This document shows, one piece after another, positions 45,766 to 55,447 of a stretch of 64,000 nucleotides of DNA. Position 1 is the stretch's first letter. Every line of letters begins with the position of its first letter. The DNA comes from Acinetobacter sp. ASP199 (GTDB lineage Bacteria > Pseudomonadota > Gammaproteobacteria > Pseudomonadales > Moraxellaceae). A model generated the notes under the pieces. The model ran no database searches and was not told the origin of the DNA. It was given only the letters and a program-made list of their open reading frames with translations. The DNA lies in the NCBI RefSeq assembly GCF_022700675.1, contig NZ_CP062182.1, forward strand, positions 1,798,001 to 1,862,000, written 5' to 3'. Made by a program: the position numbers and the translations under genes.

Positions 45766-46653
45766 TTATTCGTCATCCAGGATCGAAAGGATACCGTCTA
45801 GCTCTTCCAGTGAATGATAGCTAATGACCAGCTTTCCTTTGCCCTGCTTGTTATAATCAATTTTTACTTCTGCACTAAAACGTTCTGAAAGACGTTGTGT
45901 CAGTTGTTGAATATCCGGCGCTACGACTGGCTTCGCCTTATCCTGTTTCGGGGTATTGAAATCACGTACTAGTTGCTCAGTCTGACGTACAGACAGGCTC
46001 TTTTCAATTACCATTTCAGCCACTTTTAGCTGATCTTTGGCTTTTAAAGTCAGAATCGCACGGGCATGCCCCATATCCAGCAGACCTTGCTGCATAAAAT
46101 CTTTGACTTCTTCAGCCAAGGTCAATAAACGCAGTAAATTGCTGACTGTCGTACGTGCCTTACCTACCGTATCAGCAATTTCCTGATGGCTCAGACCAAA
46201 CTCTTCATGGAAACGTTGCAGCGCCATCGCCTGATCAATTGGATTCAAGTCCTGACGCTGAATGTTTTCAATCAAAGCCAACGCAATTGCCACCTGATCA
46301 TTCAGATCACGGACTATCGCAGGAACTTCTGTGAGGCCTGCCAATTGTGCTGCACGCCAGCGACGCTCACCCGCAATAATTTCATAAGGATGGCGTTCAT
46401 CATCTACCGGACGGATGACGATCGGCTGCATGATGCCATGCTTCTCAATTGAAGCAGCCAGCTCCTGCAGATCCTGTTCATTGATATAGCGACGTGGCTG
46501 ATACTCACCACGCTTGAGCAGATTGACATCAATCTGCTTCAGCTGACCATGATCCAGACCTTGCGCTTCAAGCTGTAATTTTTCTTTTTGAATTGACCCC
46601 AGTAATGCATCCAAACCACGACCTTTGGCGAGTCCACGTTTCTTCACGGTCAT
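45766..46653 (-). CDS. parB: Chromosome partitioning protein ParB
   Basis: A 295-aa CTPase clamp. The N-terminal box GEYQPRRYINEQDLQELAASI and the CTP-binding GERRWRAAQLAG are followed by an HTH (SHQEIADTVGKARTTVSNLLRLL) that binds parS, and a C-terminal dimer domain. Its ATG overlaps the parA stop (ATGA). I saw no parS-like 16-mer in the window on reading. Confidence 0.96.
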   Translation of the reverse strand: MTVKKRGLAKGRGLDALLGSIQKEKLQLEAQGLDHGQLKQIDVNLLKRGEYQPRRYINEQDLQELAASIEKHGIMQPIVIRPVDDERHPYEIIAGERRWRAAQLAGLTEVPAIVRDLNDQVAIALALIENIQRQDLNPIDQAMALQRFHEEFGLSHQEIADTVGKARTTVSNLLRLLTLAEEVKDFMQQGLLDMGHARAILTLKAKDQLKVAEMVIEKSLSVRQTEQLVRDFNTPKQDKAKPVVAPDIQQLTQRLSERFSAEVKIDYNKQGKGKLVISYHSLEELDGILSILDDE

Positions 46654-47432
46654 GCTTTACTTCCTTTTTTCACTTTGCTTTTCTTTAACATTTCAGCCGC
46701 CAGATTGAGGTAAGCAACTGCACCCTTTGAACTTTTTTCAAAATAAATCACTGGCAAACCATGTGCTGGTGCTTCAGCCAGACGGATATTACGTGGAATC
46801 ACGGTATCGTAAAGTTTCTTACCAAAATATTGTTGTAATTCTTCAGAGACATCGCGTGTCAAGGCATTACGTGCATCATACATGGTACGTAATACACCCA
46901 CGATTTGCAGATCAGGATTGAGTGCTTGCTGAATACGGTCAATGGTCTGCGTTAAGTCTGCCAATCCTTCTAAGGCATAGTATTCACATTGCATTGGAAT
47001 AATCACACCATCCACAGCTGCCAATGCATTTACGGTAATTAAGCTCAGACTTGGCGCACAGTCAACGATAATATAATCGTATGCAGATTCAATTTCCTGC
47101 AAAGCTTCACGCAAAATAAACTCACGGCCTTCCTGTTCGGCAATTGCCAACTCTACCCCAGCCAGATCACGGTTGGCACCTAATACTTTATAACCAACTT
47201 CTGCTTTGGTAATTGCCGTTTCAATGGGTACTTCACCCAACAACACATCTGTGACTGAATAAAGTAGGTCATTCTTCTGAATGCCCGAACCCATCGTAGC
47301 ATTACCTTGTGAATCCATATCCACAAGCAGCACACGTTTTTTTAATACTGCGAGAGATGCCGCCAAATTTACTGCGGTTGTGGTTTTTCCAACGCCACCC
47401 TTCTGGTTTGCAATCGCAATAATTTGTGCCAT
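46650..47432 (-). CDS. parA: Chromosome partitioning ATPase ParA/Soj
   Basis: A 260-aa deviant-Walker ATPase, NQKGGVGKTTTAVNLAA with the signature Lys, plus VDMDSQGNATMG and VDCAPSLSLITVNAL. It moves ParB-parS complexes over the nucleoid. It is 25 bp after rsmG, the canonical rsmG-parA-parB order near the origin in many bacteria. Confidence 0.97.
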   Translation of the reverse strand: MAQIIAIANQKGGVGKTTTAVNLAASLAVLKKRVLLVDMDSQGNATMGSGIQKNDLLYSVTDVLLGEVPIETAITKAEVGYKVLGANRDLAGVELAIAEQEGREFILREALQEIESAYDYIIVDCAPSLSLITVNALAAVDGVIIPMQCEYYALEGLADLTQTIDRIQQALNPDLQIVGVLRTMYDARNALTRDVSEELQQYFGKKLYDTVIPRNIRLAEAPAHGLPVIYFEKSSKGAVAYLNLAAEMLKKSKVKKGSKA

Positions 47433-47457
47433 GTTGACCCCAATTCCTTTGAAAATC

Positions 47458-48090
47458 TTAAATTCGTTTTAATAAAAGTAAATGACGTTGTTCGTCTAAG
47501 CGCGGAACTTTTAGTTCAATAATCTCACAACTGAATTCATCTTTTAAAGCACTAACTTCATCTTGTGGAATCAGACCTTTCATGGAAGCAATAATACTTT
47601 GCTCATGCATATACGGTTTAGATGCATTCACAAAATCGGTCAATGAGGCAAAGGCACGACTGGTAATGACATCAAACTGACCAAGTTCATTAATGCTGTC
47701 TTCATTTTCAACACGTGTTTGCACTGCAATCACATTTTGCAGTTTCAGGTCAGCAATAAACTGCTTCAGAAAACGGATTTTCTTGCCATTTGAATCCAAT
47801 AACACACAGTTACGCTCAGGCTGACATAATGCAATGATCATGCCCGGCATTCCGCCACCTGTACCAATATCAAGCAAGCGGCCTGATGGCAGATCCTTTA
47901 AAATGCTCAGACTGTCAAGCAGATGCTTAACCAGCATTTCCTTCGGATCACGAATAGCCGTCAGATTGTATGCCTTATTCCACAGCACCAAAGCATCCTG
48001 GTACTTGAGCAATAAATTTAAAGTTTCATCACTCAATGCTAAACCTAAAGCCTGGCTACCCTGCTTTAATTCCTGAAAAAACGTATGCAT
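47458..48090 (-). CDS. rsmG: 16S rRNA (guanine527-N7)-methyltransferase
   Basis: A 210-aa SAM methyltransferase (formerly GidB). The SAM site is LLDIGTGGGMPGM, followed by LLDSNGKKIRFLKQF and VITSRAFASLTDFV. Loss gives low-level streptomycin resistance in other species. ATG at 48090 was chosen over the TTG at 48096. Confidence 0.96.
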   Translation of the reverse strand: MHTFFQELKQGSQALGLALSDETLNLLLKYQDALVLWNKAYNLTAIRDPKEMLVKHLLDSLSILKDLPSGRLLDIGTGGGMPGMIIALCQPERNCVLLDSNGKKIRFLKQFIADLKLQNVIAVQTRVENEDSINELGQFDVITSRAFASLTDFVNASKPYMHEQSIIASMKGLIPQDEVSALKDEFSCEIIELKVPRLDEQRHLLLLKRI

Positions 48091-48175
48091 AAACAATCAA
48101 CGCTCGAAAAAATTAGAAGAAAGTATACCGCTTTCTCTATATTGGCACAGTAGGGAGTGCTTAGTGAATATTCAC

Positions 48176-48865
<690 letters not shown>

Positions 48866-49879
48866 TTATGCAGCCACCTCATATACACCATATTTTTCTT
48901 CAAAGGCTGGCAATACACGCGCATTGATAAATTGCATAAATGGCTGCAATTCTGCATAAGGTTTACTTTCTTCCAGCAGATACCACATCACACGTGGTAA
49001 ATCCTTCAGATATCCTGATTTACCATCACGTTCAAACAGGCGCACAAAAATACCTAAAATCTTGATATGACGTTGAATTGCCATCATGTCGGCATCTTTT
49101 TTGAACTGTTCAAAATCACGGCCTTCTTTGGCAGAAGCCGGCAATAAATTGTAGAAAGTTTCAAACCAGCGATAGACGCGATCAGCATTCCATTGCACAT
49201 AGGCATCACGGGTAATTGAGATCAGATCATAAGTATCAGCACCAATCACGGCATCCTGAAAATCGATCACACCCAGATCCGTTTCACCCGCAATCTGCAT
49301 CAGGTTACGGCTATGAAAATCACGGTGCACAATCACTTGAGGTTGAGCTAATGCTGCATTGGCCAGAATAGCAAAGCTGCGTTTAATCAGCGCACTTTCA
49401 GCTTCGGTCGGAATGACTTTTAAAGCCGGCAACATCCAGTCGGTCAGCAACTCCATTTCCGAGATCAGTTTTTCATAAGAATAATCAGGAAAATGACCTT
49501 CGCCTTGAATAGACTGCAAATGAACTAACTGTTTAAAACTCTGTTCATAATAAGCATCGACAGTGTCATCATTCAGCAGATCAGACAGCATCACATTACC
49601 GAAATCTTCGAGCAGCAATAGGCCATGTTCCAGATCTTTTGCCGCGATATGCGGTACGCGAACACCATTTGCATCAAAAAATTCATCTATAGTCACAAAA
49701 GGCACACAATCTTCTTTTTCTGGTGGTGCATCCATCAGCATAAATGTTTTATTATTCAGTTTGATTCGTGCATAACGACGAAAACTGGCATCGCCTGCTA
49801 AAAAATGAGTTTCAAATTGATCTGAACCGAGTACAGAAGCAATCCAAGATTGTATCAATTGTTCGCGTTGAGTATTCAT
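48866..49879 (-). CDS. amgK: Anomeric MurNAc/GlcNAc kinase AmgK
   Basis: A 337-aa aminoglycoside-phosphotransferase-fold kinase. The catalytic loop is VIVHRDFHSRNLM and the metal site is GVIDFQDAVIG. It phosphorylates the anomeric position of MurNAc, feeding MurU. ATG at 49879 follows a TTG at 49885, which is less likely. It is divergent from lptD, an arrangement also seen in Pseudomonas. Confidence 0.9.
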   Translation of the reverse strand: MNTQREQLIQSWIASVLGSDQFETHFLAGDASFRRYARIKLNNKTFMLMDAPPEKEDCVPFVTIDEFFDANGVRVPHIAAKDLEHGLLLLEDFGNVMLSDLLNDDTVDAYYEQSFKQLVHLQSIQGEGHFPDYSYEKLISEMELLTDWMLPALKVIPTEAESALIKRSFAILANAALAQPQVIVHRDFHSRNLMQIAGETDLGVIDFQDAVIGADTYDLISITRDAYVQWNADRVYRWFETFYNLLPASAKEGRDFEQFKKDADMMAIQRHIKILGIFVRLFERDGKSGYLKDLPRVMWYLLEESKPYAELQPFMQFINARVLPAFEEKYGVYEVAA

Positions 49880-49991
49880 TTGCAATAAATTCTAGTACAG
49901 GCTGAGTTTTTAAAGTGCTAAGTGTAGCTACTTATCAACTTTTTCTCTATGATGCGACAATAATTAATTGCGATAAAAGCATGATTGGTTA

Positions 49992-52460
49992 ATGAGACAA
50001 ATGAAGCATCAGTTTAAATATAATCCTTTAGCGACTGCGATCTTAACTTTGTTATGTGGTAGCTCAATTTCAAGCTATGCTGCAGAAAATGACTCATCTA
50101 ACATCAATAATCAGCAGCTCAAACAAAGCCTACAGGAAACCTATCCTGGTGAAGCATTTTTCTCTCAATATTATGTCGATAAATCTACGCCTGAAGCTCA
50201 ACAACGTCAGGGACAGTATTTAAGCTCTGCCTACTGTAAAGGCACCTGGATTACACCGGTTTCCCCTGAAGTTGAAGCAGTTACTCCAGATCAGGCGACT
50301 TCTACCGTCACTGCCGACTATGGTCACTACAATCCGGATGGCGACTCTTATTTAGAAGGCAATGTCATCATTGACCAGCAAGGTCGCCAGATTCGTGCGG
50401 ACAAAGTGACCATTGACCAGACCCAGACCTACGCCAAAGCTCAAGGTCGCGTACAACTAGCCCAAGCCGGTCTGCTATCACAAAGCGATGATATTAATTA
50501 CAATTTAAAGACCCAACAAGGCGACTTAAATAACAGCTTCTACATTGCTGAAGAACAACATGCGCACGGGCGTGCAGAAAAGATTGCCAGAACTTCAACT
50601 GAAACAGTTGAACTAGAAAATGCAACCTATACCACTTGCCCGCCTGAACAGAAGCCAACCTGGAAAATTCAGGCAGATCGGATCAAGCTGAATCAGGAAA
50701 CCGGCCGTGGTGAAACCCGTAATACCAAAATATATGTTAAAGATGTGCCTGTTCTTGCAGTACCCTATTTTAACTTCCCGATTGATGATCGTCGTACCAC
50801 CGGGATTCTGACGCCAAGTTTTGGTTTTACCAATGATGGCGGTTTAGAGCTTGGCGTTCCCGTCTACCTCAATCTTGCACCAAATTACGATGCCACTATT
50901 ACCCCACGTTATATCGCTGACCGTGGTGCAATGCTGGATGGGCAGTTCCGTTATCTGACCGAGAACTTTGGCTATGGTCAAATTTGGGGGGGCATTTTAC
51001 CTTCAGATCGTAGCTATGATGATCAAGACCGTAAAGACCTGCATTTTCGTCATGACTGGCAGATTAACAATCAGTTCTCAACCAATCTTGAATATAACTA
51101 TGCTTCAGATAAAGACTTCTTCTCAGATCTAAATAATAACCCAAATTCTAAAACTGATCTGAATTTACGTCGTGCTTGGGAAATTAACTATAAAAATGGC
51201 ATTCCTGGCTTAAAAGCACAGTTAAAAGCAGAAGACTTCCAGACCCTAGATCCGACTGTACTGGACGAAGACCGCCCTTATGCGCGTTTACCACAATTCC
51301 TGGTCAACTATAAAACTGGCAACCCGCTCGGCTGGCAATTCGAAGCCAATCACGATACCGCCTATTTCAAAAAAGATGTTAATAACATAAATCCAGCTAC
51401 AGGCAGTTACGAACCGAGTGGTACACGTATCTATAATGATCTGGCTGTTCGATATAACCATCGGACACCTGGTTTATTCCTGCTTCCTCAATTGTCTTTG
51501 CGCAACATTAATACCTTCTATGACAAGGACACGATTGATCTTTTAAACCAGAATCAGACCAACTCTTCAAGTGAAAATAAATCTATTGTGGTGCCAGAAT
51601 TCACTCTGGACACTGGCTTAATTTTCGAAAAAGAAGGCTCTTATCTACAGACCTTAACACCTCGTCTGTTCTATGCTTATTCACCATATGAAAACCAGCA
51701 GAATCAACCAAATTTTGACTCAGTGAATGCCTCGATCAATTATGATCAGCTCTTCAGTCCACGTCGTTTCTATGGTCATGACCGCTTAGAAGACAATAAC
51801 TTTGCATCAGTAGGCTTAAGCTATAGCCTGTTCAATGATGTTGGTTTGGAACGTCTGCGTGCCAGTATAGGCCAAAGTTTCTTTTTTGAAGACCGTCGTG
51901 TGACTTTAGAACGAGATGTTGATGAATATGACCGTGAAACGCGTACTGGTCCTGTGCTTCAACTCTCTAGCCAGCTTTCTAATAATTACCATGTCAACTT
52001 TAACTCGGCATGGATGTCGAATGGTCAGAATGCACAGCGTGATGTGCAAGCCTATTATACTGGTGAACAAGGCAACCTCTACAATGTAGGTTATTTCTAT
52101 CGCAAAGAAATTACTGACCGTCAAAAAAGCTATGATCAGGCCGTTGGTTCATTCATTCAGCCTGTTTTCAATAACTGGCGTTTGATTGGTCATGCTCAAT
52201 ATGATCTGGAAAACAACGTTGCACGTGAATATTTACTTGGCGTGAACTATGAGTCATGCTGTTGGGGTATTTCCGTCTATGGCCGCTCATATTACAATGA
52301 TCTGGATGACATCAATGAAGCTGGTGTTAAACCAAAACGCATGATTATGGCGGAGCTCAGCCTGAGAGGTCTGGGTGGATTCAACAATAAATTGGCATCA
52401 CTACTGGAAAACCGTATTCTGGGCTTTAATAATATCAATCAGACTTGGACAGAACGTTAA
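49992..52460 (+). CDS. lptD: LPS-assembly outer membrane protein LptD
   Basis: An 822-aa protein that inserts LPS into the outer leaflet, with LptE. It has a Sec signal peptide ending at about A31 (SSYAA), an N-terminal LptA-like beta-jellyroll (~105-230; EGNVIIDQQGRQIRADKVTID) and a C-terminal beta-barrel (from ~290). Cys at ~78, ~217 and the pair ESCCWG near ~755 would make the interdomain disulfides. surA follows with a TAATG overlap, so its chaperone is co-made. Confidence 0.96.
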   Translation: MRQMKHQFKYNPLATAILTLLCGSSISSYAAENDSSNINNQQLKQSLQETYPGEAFFSQYYVDKSTPEAQQRQGQYLSSAYCKGTWITPVSPEVEAVTPDQATSTVTADYGHYNPDGDSYLEGNVIIDQQGRQIRADKVTIDQTQTYAKAQGRVQLAQAGLLSQSDDINYNLKTQQGDLNNSFYIAEEQHAHGRAEKIARTSTETVELENATYTTCPPEQKPTWKIQADRIKLNQETGRGETRNTKIYVKDVPVLAVPYFNFPIDDRRTTGILTPSFGFTNDGGLELGVPVYLNLAPNYDATITPRYIADRGAMLDGQFRYLTENFGYGQIWGGILPSDRSYDDQDRKDLHFRHDWQINNQFSTNLEYNYASDKDFFSDLNNNPNSKTDLNLRRAWEINYKNGIPGLKAQLKAEDFQTLDPTVLDEDRPYARLPQFLVNYKTGNPLGWQFEANHDTAYFKKDVNNINPATGSYEPSGTRIYNDLAVRYNHRTPGLFLLPQLSLRNINTFYDKDTIDLLNQNQTNSSSENKSIVVPEFTLDTGLIFEKEGSYLQTLTPRLFYAYSPYENQQNQPNFDSVNASINYDQLFSPRRFYGHDRLEDNNFASVGLSYSLFNDVGLERLRASIGQSFFFEDRRVTLERDVDEYDRETRTGPVLQLSSQLSNNYHVNFNSAWMSNGQNAQRDVQAYYTGEQGNLYNVGYFYRKEITDRQKSYDQAVGSFIQPVFNNWRLIGHAQYDLENNVAREYLLGVNYESCCWGISVYGRSYYNDLDDINEAGVKPKRMIMAELSLRGLGGFNNKLASLLENRILGFNNINQTWTER

Positions 52461-53764
52461 TGAAGACAAAACAGTTAAAACATTTTTTTAAAGCAACCAC
52501 ACTTGCGCTATGCCTTTCTGCAGCAATACCTACTTTTGCTGTTGCACAGACCAAGGATGAAGTTGTAGCTGTTGTCGACAATAGCGTGATTCTTCGCAGT
52601 GACCTAGAGCAAAGCGTTGCAGAGATTTCTCATCAACTAGAAAAGCAAAACAAGCCTGCTCCACCTCAACAAATCCTGCAACATCAGGCCCTAGAACAGC
52701 TGATTTCACGTCAGGCTCAACTTGAACAGGTAAAGCGCTATAATATTCGCCCTGACGAAAAAGCGCTAAATGATGCGGTATTGAAAGTTGCACGTGATTC
52801 TGGCTCTTCAAGTCTGGAAGCATTCCAGCAAAAACTGGATTCAATTGCACCAAATACTTATGCTTCTCTACGTAATCGTATCGCAGAAGATCTTGCGATT
52901 AACCGCCTACGTCAGCAGATTGTGACCTCGCGCATCAAGATCAGTGATCAGGATGTGGAAAACTTCCTGAAAACCCCGCAAGGTCAGGCATTACTCGGCA
53001 GTCAGGTTCATGTACAGCATGTCCGCGTTTCTGGTTCCAATACAGCTCAAGTTGCAGCAGATGTAAAGAAAGAACTAGAAAACTCTACTGACCTAAAAGC
53101 AATTGAGAAGAAATACTCCAAAGATGGTGTCAAAGTTGAAGCTGCCGACATGGGCTTCCGCAATATTTCCGATATTCCGGATGAACTCGCATCACGCATC
53201 ACCACTCTACAACCAGGTCAAACTTCTGAACTGATTGAAGCCCGCGATGGTGCTCACATCCTCAAACTGATTGATCGTAAAGCAGGTGAAAAGCGTGCAC
53301 TCGTACAACAATATCAGACACGTCATATTCTGATTCAGCCTTCGGAAGTCGTTAGCCCTGAAAATGCCAAACAGATGATTGACAGTCTTTATACCCGCCT
53401 AAAAAATGGTGAAGACTTTGCCGTACTGGCGGCCACCTTCTCCAATGATCCAGGTTCAGCACGTGACAGTGGCAGTCTTGGCTGGGTGAATCCAGGTGTA
53501 ATGGTTCCAGAATTTGAAGAACGTATGAAAAAAACGCCTGTAGGTCAAATCAGCGAGCCATTCCAGACCCAATTTGGCTGGCATATTCTACAGGTAACAG
53601 ATACGCGCCAACAGGATATGACTTCAGAATACCAAGAACGTATGGCACGCCAACTTTTAGGCGAACGTCAGTTTAATACCGAACTGGATAGCTGGCTACG
53701 TGAAACACGTAATAATGCTTTTGTTGAGATTAAAGATCCTCAACTGCACCGTAAAAAAAATTAA
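52460..53764 (+). CDS. surA: Periplasmic chaperone and peptidyl-prolyl isomerase SurA
   Basis: A 434-aa periplasmic protein with signal peptide cleaved after about A29 (FAVA-Q). The SurA N-domain (~32-150) is followed by two parvulin domains (~180-275 and ~285-385; second carries RHILIQPSEVVS and GDFAVLAATFSNDPGSA). It chaperones outer-membrane barrels such as LptD. The chosen ATG at 52460 overlaps the lptD stop; the TTG at 52445 lies inside lptD. Confidence 0.95.
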   Translation: MKTKQLKHFFKATTLALCLSAAIPTFAVAQTKDEVVAVVDNSVILRSDLEQSVAEISHQLEKQNKPAPPQQILQHQALEQLISRQAQLEQVKRYNIRPDEKALNDAVLKVARDSGSSSLEAFQQKLDSIAPNTYASLRNRIAEDLAINRLRQQIVTSRIKISDQDVENFLKTPQGQALLGSQVHVQHVRVSGSNTAQVAADVKKELENSTDLKAIEKKYSKDGVKVEAADMGFRNISDIPDELASRITTLQPGQTSELIEARDGAHILKLIDRKAGEKRALVQQYQTRHILIQPSEVVSPENAKQMIDSLYTRLKNGEDFAVLAATFSNDPGSARDSGSLGWVNPGVMVPEFEERMKKTPVGQISEPFQTQFGWHILQVTDTRQQDMTSEYQERMARQLLGERQFNTELDSWLRETRNNAFVEIKDPQLHRKKN

Positions 53765-53777
53765 TATTCAGCGCTTT

Positions 53778-53804
53778 AAAAAACCGGCTTTTGGCCGGTT
53801 TTTT
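53778..53804 (+). terminator. Terminator of lptD-surA
   Basis: Stem AAAAAACCGGC (53778-53788) / GCCGGTTTTTT (53794-53804), loop of five, 14 nt after the surA stop. Confidence 0.92.
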
Positions 53805-53830
53805 ATTATCTTTATAAAATTATTACTATA

Positions 53831-53862
53831 AAAAAAACCTCTCATTGCTGAGAGGTTTTTTT
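53831..53862 (-). terminator. Terminator of hfq
   Basis: Stem CCTCTCA (53838-53844) / TGAGAGG (53849-53855) with long A and T flanks, 17 nt past the hfq stop; U tract on the minus strand. Confidence 0.92.
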
Positions 53863-53878
53863 AGATTCTTAAATCAGA

Positions 53879-54403
53879 TTAACGGTTGTTTTCGTCATCT
53901 TGAGAATCTTCGAATTTTGCATCGTCAGTAAAGCCAGCGCCTTGACCACCGAAACCGCCTTGACCACCAAAGCCACCTTGACCACCGAAGCCACCAGGTT
54001 GACCGCCGCCGAAGCCACCTTGACCACCAAAGCCAGCGCCTTGACCGCCACCGAAGCCACCTTGACCGCCGAAGCCACCAGGTTGACCGCCACCAAAGCC
54101 ACCTTGACCGCCGAAGCCACCAGGTTGACCGCCACCAAAGCCACCGCCTTGACCGCCAAAACCAGCGCCTTGAGGACCAGCTGGAGCACCTGCTGGACGT
54201 GGATTACGTGCAGGAACTACTGTAGAAATCGCATGTTTGTAAACCATTTGGCTTACAGTATTTTTTAATAATACAACGTATTGGTCAAATGATTCGATAT
54301 GACCTTGTAGTTTGATACCGTTAACTAGGAAGATAGAAACAGGAATACGTTCTTTACGTAGGGAATTCAAGAACGGATCTTGTAAAGTTTGACCTTTAGA
54401 CAT
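53879..54403 (-). CDS. hfq: RNA chaperone Hfq with glycine-rich repeat tail
   Basis: A 174-aa Hfq. Residues ~1-70 are the Sm fold ([20 protein letters not shown], then [20 protein letters not shown] and the YKHAIST motif). After ~74 comes a tail of about 80 residues built from [15 protein letters not shown] and related units, ending in an acidic stretch ([15 protein letters not shown]). Long glycine-rich Hfq tails are known in Acinetobacter and Moraxella and are absent from E. coli. At the DNA level the tail holds a 42-bp tandem repeat (54053-54094 and 54095-54136, one mismatch). It lies at the end of the tsaE-mutL-miaA-hfq cluster. Confidence 0.97.
   Translation of the reverse strand: MSKGQTLQDPFLNSLRKERIPVSIFLVNGIKLQGHIESFDQYVVLLKNTVSQMVYKHAISTVVPARNPRPAGAPAGPQGAGFGGQGGGFGGGQPGGFGGQGGFGGGQPGGFGGQGGFGGGQGAGFGGQGGFGGGQPGGFGGQGGFGGQGGFGGQGAGFTDDAKFEDSQDDENNR
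53936..54165 (-). repeat. Tandem repeat in the hfq tail
   Basis: Repeats based on the Gly-Phe-Gly-Gly codons; the clearest unit is 42 bp, at 54053-54094 and 54095-54136 (one difference). It is expected to vary in copy number between strains by slippage. Confidence 0.85.
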
Positions 54404-54496
54404 GTTATAACTCCAAAAAATTTTAAAATCAGCGCAAAAAAACTATCTCTATTTTTCAATTAAAAATTATAAAAAAGATAGTCTGTAAATTTTGCT

Positions 54497-55441
54497 TTAT
54501 CCGTAACAGTTTCGCAAGTCTTCTTGAGCCTGCTGTGCGGTAAAATATGTAGTAAATTTATGCTTATCTTGCAAAGATCTTAACCATGTGTATTGACGTT
54601 TAGCAAGTTGTCGTGTTGCAAACAATGCCTTGTCTTCCATTTCCCGCTGTTTTTCAATACTTCGATCACTATTTTTTATAAATTCGATCGCCTGACGATA
54701 ACCAACGGAACGCATAGAGGGAAGATTTTCATCGAAATCGTATTTTCTCATCAAGTTTTCCACTTCATTTAAAAAACCGATTTCCCACATAATTTCTAAT
54801 CGTTTTTCAATACGCTTATGTAATTCTACTCGGTCTGGCATCAGCGCGTAATTATGAAAACTGTAACGATATGGTTGATTTTTTGGTTGTTCTGCTTGTA
54901 GTTTTGTTATAGCTTCACCCGTCAGCTTATAAACCTCTAAAGCCCGAATAATGCGCTGCTTGTCGCTTACTTTGAATTTTTTCCCTGCGACTGGATCTAC
55001 ACGACATAATTCTGCATAGACAGCTTCCCACCCTTCCCGCTCGGCTTTTGCTTCAATTTCGCCACGTACCGCATAATCCGCACTTGGCAAATTGTCAGAT
55101 AATCCTTCTAACAATGCTTTGAAATACAGCATTGTTCCACCGACCAAAATCGGGGTTTTGCCACGTGCATGCATATCGTCAATCAGGCGGCAGGCATCTT
55201 CGACAAAATTGGCAGCTGAATACACCTCTAAAGGACTAATAATATCAATCAGATGATGCGGATACTGCTCTAATTCCGCTTTGGTGGGTTTGGCTGTACC
55301 AATATCCATTTCCCGGTAAACCAGCGCTGAATCGACGGAAATCAGCTCAAAATTTCCTTGCTCATAAAGTTCACATGCCAAAGCGGTTTTACCACTTGCA
55401 GTTGGTCCCATTAAGTTGATGACCGGCAATTGATTTGACAT
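54497..55441 (-). CDS. miaA: tRNA dimethylallyltransferase
   Basis: A 314-aa prenyltransferase adding dimethylallyl to A37 of tRNAs reading UNN codons. The P-loop is [12 protein letters not shown], followed by the [19 protein letters not shown] motif and the C-terminal [13 protein letters not shown]. It is 6 bp after mutL, with hfq 93 bp downstream, as in E. coli. Confidence 0.96.
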   Translation of the reverse strand: MSNQLPVINLMGPTASGKTALACELYEQGNFELISVDSALVYREMDIGTAKPTKAELEQYPHHLIDIISPLEVYSAANFVEDACRLIDDMHARGKTPILVGGTMLYFKALLEGLSDNLPSADYAVRGEIEAKAEREGWEAVYAELCRVDPVAGKKFKVSDKQRIIRALEVYKLTGEAITKLQAEQPKNQPYRYSFHNYALMPDRVELHKRIEKRLEIMWEIGFLNEVENLMRKYDFDENLPSMRSVGYRQAIEFIKNSDRSIEKQREMEDKALFATRQLAKRQYTWLRSLQDKHKFTTYFTAQQAQEDLRNCYG

Positions 55442-55447
55442 GTACCA

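Noticed and set aside
45766..47457. parS site near parAB
   Set aside because: No 16-bp parS-like palindrome (TGTTTCACGTGAAACA type) was found on reading this stretch. Sites may lie outside the window.
53900..54268. Long plus-strand frame with Thr/Ala-rich repeats
   Set aside because: It is the antisense of the Gly-rich hfq repeats. Its repetitiveness comes from the hfq codons, and it has no ribosome site or independent support.
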